Below, piece after piece: positions 22,302 to 35,251 of a stretch of DNA of 64,000 nucleotides. Location: the NCBI GenBank assembly GCA_037178625.1, contig CM074133.1, positions 682,001 to 746,000 on the forward strand, given 5' to 3'. The translations under genes were made by a program, and so were the position numbers. The first letter of the stretch is position 1. The number at the start of each line of letters is the position of its first letter. The stretch comes from Skeletonema tropicum. Taxonomy: Eukaryota; Bacillariophyta; Thalassiosirophyceae; Thalassiosirales; Thalassiosiraceae. Under the pieces are notes generated by a model that was given only the letters and a program-made list of their open reading frames with translations, was not told the DNA's origin and made no database searches.

Positions 22302-22583
22302 GTGCTGTTCGGATTAAACAGTGGGCTCAGTGAGAGAAAAACCCTGTGGGAAAAATTACTCTCATAGAGGAGTGCGTACGGTATTTACTTGAATACCGGT
22401 GACGTGTACACGTAAGACTGTAAGACTGGTTTGCGACAAAAGACACGAGAAGCCAAGGCTGACGTGTGTGTAAGCTTATGATAGGTTTTGATCAAATCAA
22501 CTGTTGTCTAGTATGAAATAGTGTTGATGTGTTGGAATAATTCTACTAATTTCTAGTTTATGAAAGCTGTACACTCCCCCAAG

Positions 22584-23422
22584 TTATTCATTATAACTTG
22601 CATCGTTGGCTTCTTCTGCCTCAAAGAAGGGGGTAAGTCGTCGGATATTGATTCGTTCATTGACGGAACCACGTTGAATACGGACAGTACCATTAGTAAA
22701 GACATTTGTGACCACATACGGTCCCTCATTCTTGTCTAAAGCTTTGCGCTGCTTTTCACCATTGATCTCACTGATGATCAAGCACTTACTCCCTGGAACA
22801 TAGTCGTATGGGAGACGCCTTTTGTTTTCTCTGGCGTTGTTCCTGTCCACGAGCTCTTGTCGGCGGCGACCTATCTCACTCCAGTCAGCGACGAACGGAA
22901 TGTCAAATAACATATCACGTCCAAAAATTGCTTCACCAGGAGTAGCCTTGAGCACGGTGTGGTAAGTAGATCGAATTGCCCATGCAGCATTTGTGATAAA
23001 TTGGTCAATTCGGTGGCCATCGACGGTATCATCGTCGTCGAGGCCCGAGGTGCGGAGCATGTCGTTAAAGACTCCGTGAACTCGTTCTAAAATCGCATTA
23101 GCTTGCGGATTCTTACTGGTAGTCGGCTTACGTCCAATCTGATACTGTTCACACAGATCCTTCAGATGCAGTTCGAATTCAGAACCATTATCACACACCA
23201 AATACATCGGGCGCGGATAACGACTTAACCAGCATTTATTCAAGAGGTGGGAAACTGTAGCGGAAGTTTTATCAATGATTTCTACTTCGACAGTTTTTCC
23301 TGTCCGAGGACATTTCTTCTCGATCATCCTATTAGGGAGTTCGACTATTTCGAACCATCCAGTAGCAGCGTCAATCATGGTTAAACACATGAAATCCATT
23401 TCAGTTCCATCTTTTGATTTAA
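22584..23422 (-). pseudogene. pol: Gypsy pol, 3' part: integrase core and GPY/F tail
   Basis: This is the second half of an integrase. MIDAATGWFEIVELPNRM follows the first catalytic Asp region, CDNGSEF carries the second Asp, and NPQANAILERVHG carries the Glu of the DD35E triad. The C-terminal GPYVVTNVFTNGTVRI resembles the GPY/F module, and no chromodomain follows. It is separated from the first half (41862-44649) by the Helitron-like element. 44649-23399 minus 18,439 is divisible by three, so removing the insert gives one pol frame of about 1,208 codons. Confidence 0.93.
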
Positions 23423-23423
23423 T

Positions 23424-23437
23424 CGGCCCTCGGGGCC
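23424..23437 (+). repeat. Left asymmetric terminal inverted repeat
   Basis: CGGCCCTCGGGGCC; it includes half of the palindrome CGGGGCCCCG and is followed at about 23470 by CGGGGCCGGG, so the left end can form a GC hairpin in otherwise AT-rich DNA. Confidence 0.75.
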
Positions 23438-23817
23438 CCGGGTCGAAACAAGCGCAGTGAAGTGTCGATAACGGGGCCGGGAGGTGCCCAACCCCTTATG
23501 GTCACAAATTCTCCATTTTTTTCCAAACTTTTTTCTACAGGGATCTTGGTAGGAATCAGTATAGTAGCTATTTAGTGAGAAGGTTTACCTGGGGGACACG
23601 TAGAGGCTCTGTAGACCCATACCGCTGTAGAATTTGTACTTGTTCCTACGTAGAAAGCGAGAAGTACCTGGCTTAAATGCGCTTTTTACAGAAATTGATT
23701 GGCTATATCTGTCGAGGATACCGTCATTCGCAGAAAGAAATGCAGGTATATTGTCATTATAGGTGACATGTTTCTTCATCACGAGAAATATTCTCCCTTT
23801 GTTGTATCTGTCAATTG

Positions 23818-23850
23818 AAAATAATTTTGTCTTCAAGACAAATTTATTTT
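23818..23850 (-). repeat. Intron-type hairpin 1, downstream of the helicase stop
   Basis: The minus strand reads AAAATAAATTTGTC, a 5-base loop, then GACAAAATTATTTT: an almost perfect 14-bp stem. It is followed by a 3' splice-like TTGACAG, so it may be a 3'UTR intron. Confidence 0.8.
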
Positions 23851-23885
23851 CCATGCAAGTTGTGAATATGGCATTGTATCGTCCA

Positions 23886-26800
23886 CTAGGAAAAATAATC
23901 GCGTGGCAATTGGTATTCTTTCTTCGCTTCTTTCCATTTTTTGTTTGGGTTGGTTATGATTTCGGTGATGCGGTTCGTCAGGTCCTCTCTATTTTTTATT
24001 AAAGTACCACTCACTGCCTTTTGGTAAGTTGTTTTCGTCATTTCATCAAGCTTTCTTTTGTTGTATCTTGTCTTGGTTTCTTCTGCCTTGCCGTCAAGGT
24101 ATTTGACCCATTTGTCCCGCTTCTTGAAGAGTTTGCAGAGTTGGCCATCTTGGTTCGTCTTGCAATTGTGTAACCGTTCTACAGACACGCTCGGCCCTGT
24201 CCAATAAATGGCACTATCCGTCGGGTGCATAACATTTTTGGAACCAAGTGTTTTGCCCCTGCTGGTAGCAACGTATCCTGTCCCAAGGCACTGGCTTCTC
24301 TCCCAGAGCTCATCTGACGGATCTATCACCATGCGATTCCATCGATCGTCCTTGCCGAACCCGGCCTCCATGCCCTGGCAGCGGTGTATTGTGATTGCGA
24401 ATGCAATTTGCAGGGGCATGAACGTGGCAGTACAGCATCCTTTGTTGCAGATGTGAGTGTAGGGTGGTATTGGCACGTGCTGAGTGGAGTGGTGGAGTGG
24501 AGTGATTGCAAATTTGTGTAAAGAGGGATGATTGATCAGTGCCATGCTATATTTCGAGTTCAAGAATACATTTCTACTTTCACTCACCGTTGGATTCTTT
24601 TTGTCCCAGGGTTCAATGCCTTGCCGCGGTTTGAAGTATGGGAAATCAACGACTATATACTTTGGGAGGGATTCAACACCATTTGTGTTTGGTCCTACGG
24701 AGTGCTGCTCGTCATAAACGATGTCAATCACCTTCCCAATCGCTCCAACGTACAGGCCAGAGTTCGGATCAATGTTCGCTGTCTCCAGGCACACGTGCAC
24801 ACCAACGCAAACGTCTAAAGTGTACAACATCTTTTTGCCGAAGAAATGCGACTGGTACACAGTGGGATTGCCAACCATGTTGCTCCTGAATTGGCATCTG
24901 AGCCGTGCTACCGGTACTGACAGCCGTTTCTGTGTTTTTACGAGCATTTTGACATTTTGCTTATTCATTTCCTCCCGTTTTGCGTAGGCATGCAATGTTT
25001 TTGGATCGTCCTCGATAGTGTCTCTGAACTTGGAGGAATAGTAGCTTAAATGCAAGTTGATCAGACGACGTGCGTCCTCCTTTGTTTGATCGCCCACTCT
25101 CATTCTGTTCATCAATTCGCAGTCGTCCTTGTCTTGTGTCCGGAAGTTTCGAGTCAATTTGAACACATTATCTACCATCATGACAGTAAGAATGTAACAA
25201 CCTTCGTACTCGCATACCTGGTTGTTCTTGCTTCTTGCAGTCATTGATTGGGGTCTCTGATTACTGTGATACTTGTCATATCCGCTTATGGCTCCATTCT
25301 TGTCCGTTGGGGGCAATTGAAAATCGTCACCGAACAACAGTACAACAGGAACACCACCCCACAGCTCCGTGTTATTGTGACCGTAAAATGCGCATTCTCG
25401 AACGTGCTCTTCAGCTCCATATGTCACGTGTGAGTTCATCATGCTTCTCTCGTCGACCATCAAGACAAGAAGTTCCTTGAGCTTCTTTTGAAGCTCTTTC
25501 TTCCTTTCAGCATTCAAAGATGCCCATGGCACCTGCACGTTAATACCAAGAAGGGAATGCAGCGTGCAGCCCTTGACATTATAAGCAGCACTGCCTGACG
25601 GTGCGGCAACTTGGACTGTGTTGTTCACGTTGGTCATCTCTCTTATGATGGATATGATAGTGCTTATGACATGTGACTTCCCACATCCGCCCATGCCAGT
25701 AATGGTGGCTCGCAGTGGCAAGTAGTCTTCGTCGTTCTCTAGGAACTTGACAACTGTATCGACCGTCGCGAGCACTATCATTCGTTGTTCGTCGGATAGG
25801 TCGTTGATGTCATACTTTGTACCATCTGATTTTGTGGGAATATCAGTTGGATCATTCTCATCATTTAGTACCTTGGTAGCATGATCCCTAATCATGATCG
25901 TGTACTCCTCCCCAGGCATTGTTATGTCCCTATCTCCCTGGAAGAAGCTCGCCGACCAATCGTGGTTCAATCCTATGTCCACTGTCATGTTTTCCGCAAG
26001 GATCGGGTTGGTCTTCATGTCAGTTAACTGGCTGGAATGGAAAAAGTTCAGGAATTGTTCCGCGTCTTCTGGATCGAGATCGTCTATGTTGACATCTGCC
26101 TGAATAGTGCCCTGCTTCGCCACTACCTCAATTCTCTTCTCGTGAGCATACCTTACAGCTCGCTCATATTCGGTGACAACATTTGTAGGGACAACTCTAG
26201 TGTCGAGCATTTTTTTGAAAGTGTCTATTGTCCGTTGTTTGTCTCTGGTACATAATGGATTCTTGAAACTCCACGGTTTGTGCATGATTAACATCCCTCG
26301 TGCGTAATCGAAATCGATAGGGTATCGTGGTCTGCAGTTGAGACCTCTTGGGAGTAGGATCCTGTTACATTCCCGATCGCTATCTGGGTCGATCATGAAG
26401 TTTTTCCTGCACCAAACCTTATAGAAATACTCGTCCAATGATAATCTGTTGTGTTTTTCATCACGTGTTGCGTAGCAATACACTAGATCTTTTGGCTTTG
26501 GGTCGGAGGATTTTCGCAGTTTCAGACAGTTTTGTATCGAAACGTAGGTGATAACATCCGAACACAGTGTTAAACTCAGACGATCTATCTCGTGCACAGC
26601 CTCTTGAATGCTGATGAGCCTCTTGCTTGTCATCATGTTTAGGGACATCTTGACCAAGGTTTGGACGCCATTGATGTCGGCGGAGCTTTTGCTATTTGGT
26701 TTGATCACGATTTGATGGTTTGGAATCAAAATTCAGTAACATGGCAAAAAATAAAAATGTAGAGAAGACAAATTTATTTTGTCGATGGAAATGTTACCAA

Positions 26801-29800
26801 GCAAAAGAAGTATAGATCTCACCTCTGGATGATGTTTTGCACAGCTTCCTTTTCCTGCTTTGAAGTGTGATTCTTCTTGCTTGCGTATGCTACGACATAC
26901 TTGCAAACACTCTCTATCTCAGTAACATCCGGCTTGTCGGGGTGCGACCTGTAAATCAATAGCTGGATATCGACATTGCCCCTCCAGCATTGCAATAGCG
27001 TCTTGCTGTGCTGGACAGCCTTACGAGATTGCGTTCGCGGTAATCTGAAATGTTCTAAGCCTCTACGATCAGTGACAATGACCGACATGTTGCAGAGCGG
27101 CTTTCCGGGTGTGTCACCTTTGCCGTACTCGGACTCTTTGCCATGATCAAACCTACACTCTCGTGGCTCATGCTTCCTGTTGTCACCAAGGCGGTAATTA
27201 TTGCATTTGTGCACCATGCATTCCTGACATAACAGTCGAACGTCCTCTCCTTTATCAGGACATTCACAAAACCGGTGCATTAGTGGATTGATCGAGTCGG
27301 GCGACCTGTCCGAAACGTGGTCTTCATTTACGCGAATGTCGGCTGTCATGTCCAACACTCCAGTGGCGTACTTTTCCATGACCTTAACCTTCTCCTCCTC
27401 CGACTTAGCCCGATAGAAATCATACAAATAAGACTTGTCCCTACCAATTCCCAGTAAGTGTAAATGAATCTGACCCCTCCCTGGTGCGAACTCGACCCTC
27501 GCCCAGTAGTGCTCAATACCAAGAGCATTTTTCACCACCGTGTCGAGAAACACCCTCGACCTCTTCATGAAGAAATCATTCACGTACAACGTAAATCGTT
27601 TGACGGATTTGGTCATTGCTACGAAGTCCTTCTTTGCTAGCAGTTCGGCATGCTCGATATTACCAGCTTGTTTCTCGAGCTTGATCATTAGCCTTCGCAG
27701 ATCTGGCCACCAATTCTCTGCACATGACAGCGTTGTGAAGTGGGTGGGAGGACCGTGTCCACGGGATATGTGGAAGTCTATCCACGCTTCCAACTCTTCC
27801 GTCTTTCCTCGCCAGAAACTGTCTGATCCTCTTATGCCCTTTGCGAGGTAGCGCAACTTGTTCAAATACTTCATGTCTCCTGCCGCAAACTGTTGTTGTA
27901 ACTCTTCCACCGTCGGAGGCATTCTGTCGCTAGCACCAAGGAAGTTCTTGTCCTTGTAGAAGAAGTTCCCCTGCGTGTTGTTTGTGTGTCTTTGCAGCAT
28001 GTTGAAGACATACAAGCAAAACATTTGATCGTTGATGAACCTTCCATCTTTGAACCGTATCATATGCGTTGCCCAGCTATGGATGTCTTTCACCTTTCCT
28101 CGTATTGGGTCATACACGTCACCAATACCGCCTGGGAAAAGACACGGATATGCATTCACGAAAATTTGTACCATTGCGTCGAACTCACTGTTAGACGATG
28201 ACGCAATTTTTGGATAACATTAATGGTCAGTTCAAAGAATGCATGGCATATTGAGGTGAAAAAACATGGCACTGGGAAGAATTGTTCACTTACTTCAAGG
28301 GCTTGCTGTGATCGATCGGAGGGAAGTTGAGAATCTTATCCTTCTGGCCTGTCTGTTTCGCTATGTTTACGAAATCTTTGATGACTTTCGTTTGGGTGGC
28401 GTTGGGCGAATCACCTTTGTAGTTCGGGTGAATTGTCTGGACTTCAACGTCATCGTCATTAGATTCTGTATCACATTGGTTGCCCGACAGCGTTTCAGTT
28501 GCATTTGCGACAACATCTCTTCTGCTTCGCTTCGTTTTCAGAGTGTGTGTCTCTGCCACATCGTAGATAGAACCGTTCTTTATCCAATCAAGATTTGACT
28601 CCGAAATTGTAATGTCGTGGTAGCCGCGATGATGAATCTTGAGCCACCGCAGAGCTGCTAGGACTTTCTCCTTTCTCACTTTGTAATGACGACTTTTCTG
28701 AATGCCCTCGTGATGATCGCTCATGTGGCGGATAAAAATGACCATGTTCGATTTGGTTTGAGGCAGTTCTGTGCACATAGTTTCGATATCCTGTGGAAAG
28801 CAAACGCAATGGCCGTTGATACCATAGATACCGTCCTTGATGTGCATCGATGGTATGAATGGCGAACACCGTCGAATCAGCAGTTTTTCAGCCATTGTCA
28901 GGTCTTTCAGCTCGACCGGTATGTCGTACCTCACGACTTGTTTGCCGTCTTCGCCCATTTTGATGCATCCTTCGCTGTCACGTTCGTACCAGACTGGATG
29001 AAGGTTGTTCTCCAGGAAGTAGGATTCTGAGTGATTCTTTTTCTTGCATGTTTCGCATACGCTCCTTTCCTTAAATACCAACTTGTTCTCCAGGCAAACA
29101 CTGCAGGTTTGTAGGTCCAGCGTTCTCATCTTATGCTCGAATTTCAACATCTCCTCTATAGTTTGTCTAGCTCGGTTTGTCTCGTTCGACCTGCCACGCT
29201 CACCATAGCAAGGGTTGTCCATGAATGTTACGTCAAGCGTGATGTTCAGTTTCTTGAATTCATTCCTCGCTCGATAATCCACCATTTTTTTCATTACTGT
29301 GACCCTCTCTTGGTACTCTCTGAAGGTTGGAGCATCATACGGCTTCTTCTCGTAGAATTTATCCACAATACCGTAACATAGAGAATCAAAGTATAACTGG
29401 TTTATGACTGACCTTGCCTTCTCGTAATCATTCCCTGAATTGGCCCAGCTAATGTACTTTCTTGTGTCGCGCCTCTGGTCTAGATATGCTGCACCGCTCT
29501 TAACTCGTCGTGATTTGTACCAGTGGTTATGCCCAGTCACTCCACTCGATGTTCTTTGTCTGTAATTCTTTTCTGACCTCGACGTGTGCATGGGAATCTT
29601 TTCTTCCTTGCTAGATGCTGATTCGTCGAATTCAAATTCTTCTGTCACTTCCGATTTTAATGAGGCGCAATCACTGTCATTTTCATCGACTGTTTCGTAC
29701 GGAGGAATGACAACCACTTTGTCGAGACCCTTCCACTTCGGCGAAGGATTCACCAACCTCTTGTCTTCCAATGGTCGAACGATTTCCAACCGCTTCACAT

Positions 29801-31990
29801 GGTGGACCTTTCTCATGAGCCACGTGCCGTCAGATATCTGAATAATCTCTTCTGATGTAGGATCACCAATGGCGACAATTACGCCCTTCCTTGGTACGTC
29901 TTGCTTTGAGCTCCTGTATTCTATGATGTCACCCATCTGAACGAATGTATTTAAGTCGCTGGATGCTGGCTGAACTTCATCGTCGCAGTCGAAGTTACAA
30001 TCGACGTGAATGTAATTGTAATTGTCGTCGGAGCTCAATCGAACTTGATGGATGTCACCTGAGGTTGATGGTTGTAAAATAATTTTGTACAGATGTCAAA
30101 TTTATTTTGATGATGTATATAAGTATTTGCTTTAGACAAAGAGCACTTACCTTCTGTATCGACGGAGAGATGGTCATCTTGGTCCGATTGAAATTGATAC
30201 GACGCATCATCAATGATCTGTGCATCTGACATTACTACGTCAGAGCCCTCCGAAGTCTGTCTGTCAAGAATTTCCACCTCTTCTTCGTCTTCTTCGCTAT
30301 CACTGACTGGATCATGATCAGACCTAGGTTCGTGTATGCGGTGGTGTTGATAGGACTTCATAATATGGGCCATAACGTTGTATATTTCAGTCCGCATCCT
30401 ACTAATGTCGGATTCAGTATAGCCAAACAACTCGTGACCACTAATACTGGTGGAGAAATTGTCTATCACATCCGTCATTTTCACATTAGGCATTTTCACC
30501 TCTGCATCGTTCAACATCCGCACTAGGTTCACAACGTAACGACAGACATGTACACCACAATCATAGCTGTTGGTCTGCACGAGAACTGATGGAAGGTAGT
30601 ATTCTTGTGAGTTTGTCATCAGTAGTGTATGACAGGATAAAATAATACATACTATGAGTACGACTCACCTTTGGGAGAATATAATTTACATGACTCGTGC
30701 CGATGACTGAAAGGTCGGTTTGTTTTGTCCAGAGCATTGTTGTTGTACTTATCCCATTCCTTGTTGAGTATGCCTCGAACGGCTCTCGCAAGATGCTGCT
30801 TATTATGCACCGTTCCGCACCCGAGACAATCCAGATGGATCATGGCAAATACATCTCCTGTGTACATTGGATCGTTCCATCGTCTTTTAGTCTGATTTAT
30901 GAGCTTCGGATTCAGCACCACTATCAAACTCCAATGATGAGCTAGATGCACCGGAAACAATACCATCGATTTGTCAAAGATGTTGACATTCTTTAGCCAC
31001 TTTTGGTATCTCTCATTGTATCCATCGTTCAATACGCTCGAAAGAAGGAATGTTGAGCAAATGTGTACTGAAGACGTATTGTCCTCTGGACACCTTGGTG
31101 TAGTCACCCATTTGAACCAAAAATTGAGAACCGCATCATTTAAACACTCTTCCGGCTCAAGTGTTGCAAAATCCATACCGTGTACTACCACAGCGTTCCT
31201 CTTAATGTTGTCTCTAAGAGAGTTCTCAAAATACGTCGACAGCGACGGAATGTCACGGCCATTAGCCAGATTCGACAACCTCGACGATAGGTCCGAAGAC
31301 AACCTGTCTGCTGACAAGAGTCTTTGGTCATTCGTCTTGAACGACAACGCAAAACAATGATTGACATTGGCATTTACAGCGATTGAGACCTGCTCGCGGA
31401 ATGAAGACTTGGCCTCGGGCAATTTTCTTCTCTCCAGGGATGATATACCCGAACTGACCAAGCTGTCACAAATGGTGTGGCAAACAGGACTGTCTAAGGA
31501 GTGTTTCTGTAAGTCCATTATGTTGCTAAGTGACACTAACACGATTATGGCAACAAGTTCCTGTGATTTGTGTTTCGGAATGAAACGAAGCTTCGTCTCG
31601 CGATGACCGTCTATCAAATTTTGTTCAGCGACCATACTTTGCTTCTTGATCTCCTTCAGCGGTATGCCTATGTTTCGGACTTGCTTGACACATAGGATTT
31701 TCTGAAGCCAGGTTGTCACGAAGAATATAATATGTTTTAACGATATATTCGGAGCTGGAAGTAACATTGGGAAAAGACCAAAATTGTCAGCGATGAGGTG
31801 AAGTATCGGACCTCAAAATATTTTTGTCGTGAGGACAAATTTATTTTCAGAAGCGTAAACCGTACCAGTGACACTCGTACAAGTACAAAAACTCACCTTG
31901 TCTACTAGCAATGGACGATGTTGTATCTTTTACAGGTGTCACAACTGGAACTGAGATGTCTGCTAATGGCTCACCCGGTGGAGTAAACGA
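23886..31990 (-). CDS. Helitron polyprotein: Ulp1/C48 protease - DUF6570-like - HUH Rep - PIF1 helicase
   Basis: At least six exons: to 31897, 31754-30669, 30603-30151, 30058-28294, 28187-26823 and 26691-23886, all GT-AG with matching phases, giving about 2,500 residues. Exons 2-3 form a C48 protease (HHWSLIVV, MIHLDCLGC, then QTNSYDCGVHVCRY: His, Asp, Gln, Cys). Exon 4 has Cys pairs and a PFIPSMHIK / GINGHCVCFPQDI segment like the DUF6570 N-region of Helitron proteins. Exon 5 is the rolling-circle Rep: PPTHFTTLSCAENWWPDL, the His pair in GQIHLHLLGIG and two tyrosines in KYVVAYASK. Exon 6 is a PIF1-type helicase with Walker A GMGGCGKS, VDERSMM and LLFGDDFQLPP. All catalytic sets look intact. 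The first exon and start codon are unresolved. Confidence 0.87.
26745..26780 (-). repeat. Intron hairpin 2 (Rep-helicase intron)
   Basis: AAAATAAATTTGTC, then a short loop and TACATTTTTATTTTTT on the transcript strand. The right arm is decayed. It lies inside intron 26692-26822. Confidence 0.7.
30075..30109 (-). repeat. Intron hairpin 3
   Basis: The transcript strand reads AAAATAAATTTGAC, four bases, GTACAAAATTATTTTA. It lies inside intron 30059-30150. Confidence 0.8.
31815..31848 (-). repeat. Intron hairpin 4
   Basis: The transcript strand reads AAAATAAATTTGTC, five bases, GACAAAAATATTTTG. It lies inside intron 31755-31896. Confidence 0.8.
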
Positions 31991-32157
31991 CACTGGTAGT
32001 TAGTCCGATCCAGCCAGATGATTGGATTATATGAAAAAAGTAGGAGGGAAACAGAATATGTCAGTATAGAATTCGATCCTAGAATGTTAACAAAGCAACA
32101 TTTCACCCAATTGCATAGATTGTACTCCCAAGCCATAATTTAATCATCAATCATGCA

Positions 32158-35100
32158 CTAATTGACAATGTCCTCCTCAATAGCACTCCAAATCGGAAAG
32201 TCGCGACCACGATAGATGCTATTCCTGTCGCAATCTTTGACGTCATCGAAAGAGGTGTATCCAATTTCAGTCAAGTATTGCTTGATACCCCAGTCAGTTA
32301 AATGCTTATTGAGCGGTTGGTTAAGCGTCTTTGTACCAAAGCCATTTTTGAAAGTAGCTTCCAATGCAGCTTTGATATCTTTACACAACTCATCATCATC
32401 TTTGTAAGTGACATTCTTCATGGATCCTTGACGATACTCCCCGTTGAAGAAGCCGTTATAAAGATTGGACGAAGATACTTTCATCGCATCGAGAGCGATG
32501 ACCGCTGGGACTGTGGCATCGGAAAACATGCTCTTGATGTTGGATTCAAACTTAGTCAAGTGCGTTTCGACTGGAAAGCCTTTTCCTGGGAAGTTCATAA
32601 TGCAACACATCTTGTAGATCGGGTAGGTAGCCCCATTTTTGCGTGTCTTCTTTGAAATATTGTTGTCACCACCAAAGACGAGAGCTTTAATAGTGGTTTC
32701 ATTGAAAACGTAGCAACTGGCAACTTCGTTCTGCTTGTGAACGTGCTTGAAGAATGTTTCGCACACAGACGTCATGGTTTCAGACTTGAGCCACCATGCA
32801 TCTACACCCATTTCCATGAAGATTATGAAGCAGCTTTGTCCACCAGTTTTCCTGTTGAAGATTGGAGGACTGACTTGCAGGGCTACTCGACTGCTCTTCC
32901 GCTTCTTTACTGGAGATGCAACTTTCAAAATAGCTTCTTTACCGCCAGACACTAAGCCCCCCCATCCACCACGAGAGACTACGCCAGAAGACACTTCACC
33001 ACCCTCGCTCGTCTGATCTCCCTGATATTTTTGTAACTCACCTTTCGAAATTAACTCAGTTGATGTGCTCTGAGTCGCATTGTTCTTCTCTTTCAACATT
33101 TCAATCTCTGCCTGTAACTTCTCGATCATGTCTGAGTCTTCCTTCGAAGTTTTAGCAGATTGACGATTGTTGGGGGTTGTAAACAAACTTCGAGCCGACA
33201 TTTTGGTGTCACTGATATCAATCTCATTTGGAAGAGCCTCTTTAGATGAATGCGATCTGTCACCGAAACTTGATTTGCCATTGGCATAACAGTCGAATAG
33301 AGATGGTCCCCTATCATTGCCAAAACCCGATTTCAAGCGCTTTGTATCAGGAAAGAACATCTCAAGTTTGTAATCTAATGGTTCGTCTGAACGATCAGAG
33401 CCGCTGCGTGACCTGATACCACCTCCAGCAGGTGAAGCTACCTCAGAGGACTCTTCACGATTACTGAACACAAACACTGATACACCCGCAACAATACAAC
33501 CACCATCACCAAGGCGATTCTCAATCTTAGTCCGATCGAACAACAGCCTGTACACAATAACGGGCGAAAAGGCATCGCGGGATTCTACACAAAATGGAAA
33601 ACGCACTAATCTCGACACCTCACAATCTTTTAGCCCGTCAGGAGGAAGAATTAGCCCAATATCAACGCCAAAAATACGGCTAAACGAGTCAAACAAGGTG
33701 TAATACCACTGGATTGTGTGTAATTCCCTCTTGTATGAATTGCTGCTCTCGAGAAGGAACTGACGGAGAACTGGTGTCACTTGACTGAAGTAATCATGAT
33801 CGTCGTCGACATGATCAAGAATCGTTTGAATGAAATCTACAAAAAGTGCCTCAGTACCGTGCCAACTAGCTTTTGTAGAATCATTCAAAACGCAACTCGT
33901 CATATACGGAATGGATGTAGTGTTTCGCAGATCGATTGTCTCGTCACCGGGCTTAGTTTCGTAGTTTCTACCCGCAGTTGTAATTAAGGACAAGCCATGT
34001 TTCTTCACAAGATCATCACAAGCCATGTTATCGACGTCGACGCTGACATTCACAACTTCATAGTAAATTGGAGGTTGTACAACCATAGCAATCGACTTTA
34101 TGACGTCCTTGGCTTGATCCGCCAACAATTGCGAAGGGCTATGTGGCTCTTCTTCCTCTGGAAGATCCTCAGCAGACGCTAGCTTATGAGAAGACTCATT
34201 TTTGATAGACGCGTCGAACTCCTTTGCAGCTTTGAGACTGTTAAAAATGCGACCTGTCGGTGCAATAAATTTGTAGTATTCCTTCCCAATATTAGAGCCA
34301 CTCTTTCTAATAAGAGTCTTCCGGAGCCATTGACCGCTTGTCAACTCGTCGTGATAATACGGCTCATACCCATCACTTCGATGCATAATAGAAAAGAGAA
34401 ATAAATTTGTCATGAGCACATATTTATATTGTAGGATACACAAGATGTATGGTGCGAAACATTTAGCGGGACAAGCACAATAAATGAGAGGAACGTATAA
34501 AACAGTAAAGTACTTACGACGCCTTATTGTTGACAAAATCACCATCACTCTTAGTTGGTGTTGATGAAACATCACCAGAGGAGTGAGTTGTGCGAGAATG
34601 AACTTGAGGGGCAGCCATCGTGCGATCGGCACTGTCAGAAAAAGGATAATTGAGGTTAATAAAAAATCGCGGAGAAAATAAAATTGGCATGATCACAAAA
34701 ATATGTTATGACGTCACTCACGATTTCACATCACATTTCTCGACTTTTTCTCTTGGCGAAACAGAGACGATGCTACCAGACTGCAGCTGGGTGCAACCGA
34801 AAGATAGCTGCTTCTTCGTGGACATTGTCTTAATGATCTCATCGATAAGAACTACCTTGTCGTTGCGAATGGCTTCCATACCGATCGTAGCACTAACATA
34901 CATCAATTCATGCTCGGAGCATGACTCGAACAACGAACGAAGCGTCGACAACGGATCGTCGAAATCAGAATCCATGGAACCCCCGAAAGATGACTCGGCC
35001 ATATCGCGAAGAATCGCGCTGTCGATGATGAGATGTTTCCAGGAAACATTGTACACATCAAACTTACCAATAGGAGAGTTAGAAGGATGTGGAGCTGATG

Positions 35101-35251
35101 CGGATGATTGCGGATCTTTGGTGAGACTGACGCTTTGAGCGGCCTCTGCACCCTCTGCTGGAGATCGCTTACGAAGCTTTCGAGTGGAGCGGCTGGTGGT
35201 AGAAGAAGAAGTGCTGGAGGTAGCACGCTCGTTTGTAAATCCAAATTTCAT
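32158..35251 (-). CDS. MBD-domain protein carried by the Helitron-like element
   Basis: Three exons (35251-34722, 34631-34518, 34375-32158) join in phase to 953 codons. Right after exon 2, residues about 215-265 match the methyl-CpG-binding (MBD/TAM) fold: a Trp, RKSGSNIGK, a Tyr pair, then APTGRIF-S. Aligned to MeCP2, Arg111 is kept, while the positions of Asp121 and Arg133 are Tyr and Asn, so methyl-CpG preference may be lost or altered. The middle is Ser-rich and low-complexity with a short Glu/Lys coiled stretch. The C-terminal 250 residues (from about SCFIIFMEMGVDAWW) look globular but match no family I know. It is transcribed divergently from the 35938 gene. Confidence 0.72.
34399..34430 (-). 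repeat. Intron hairpin 5 (MBD gene)
   Basis: The transcript strand reads ATATAAATATGTG, five bases, GACAAATTTATTTC. It lies inside intron 34376-34517. The other intron of this gene (34632-34721) has only a weak version near 34670-34710. Confidence 0.7.

Noticed and set aside
23585..23854. An extra 89-codon gene after the helicase
   Set aside because: It begins inside the hairpin-bearing segment and has no recognisable motif; it may be a short downstream exon but cannot be supported.
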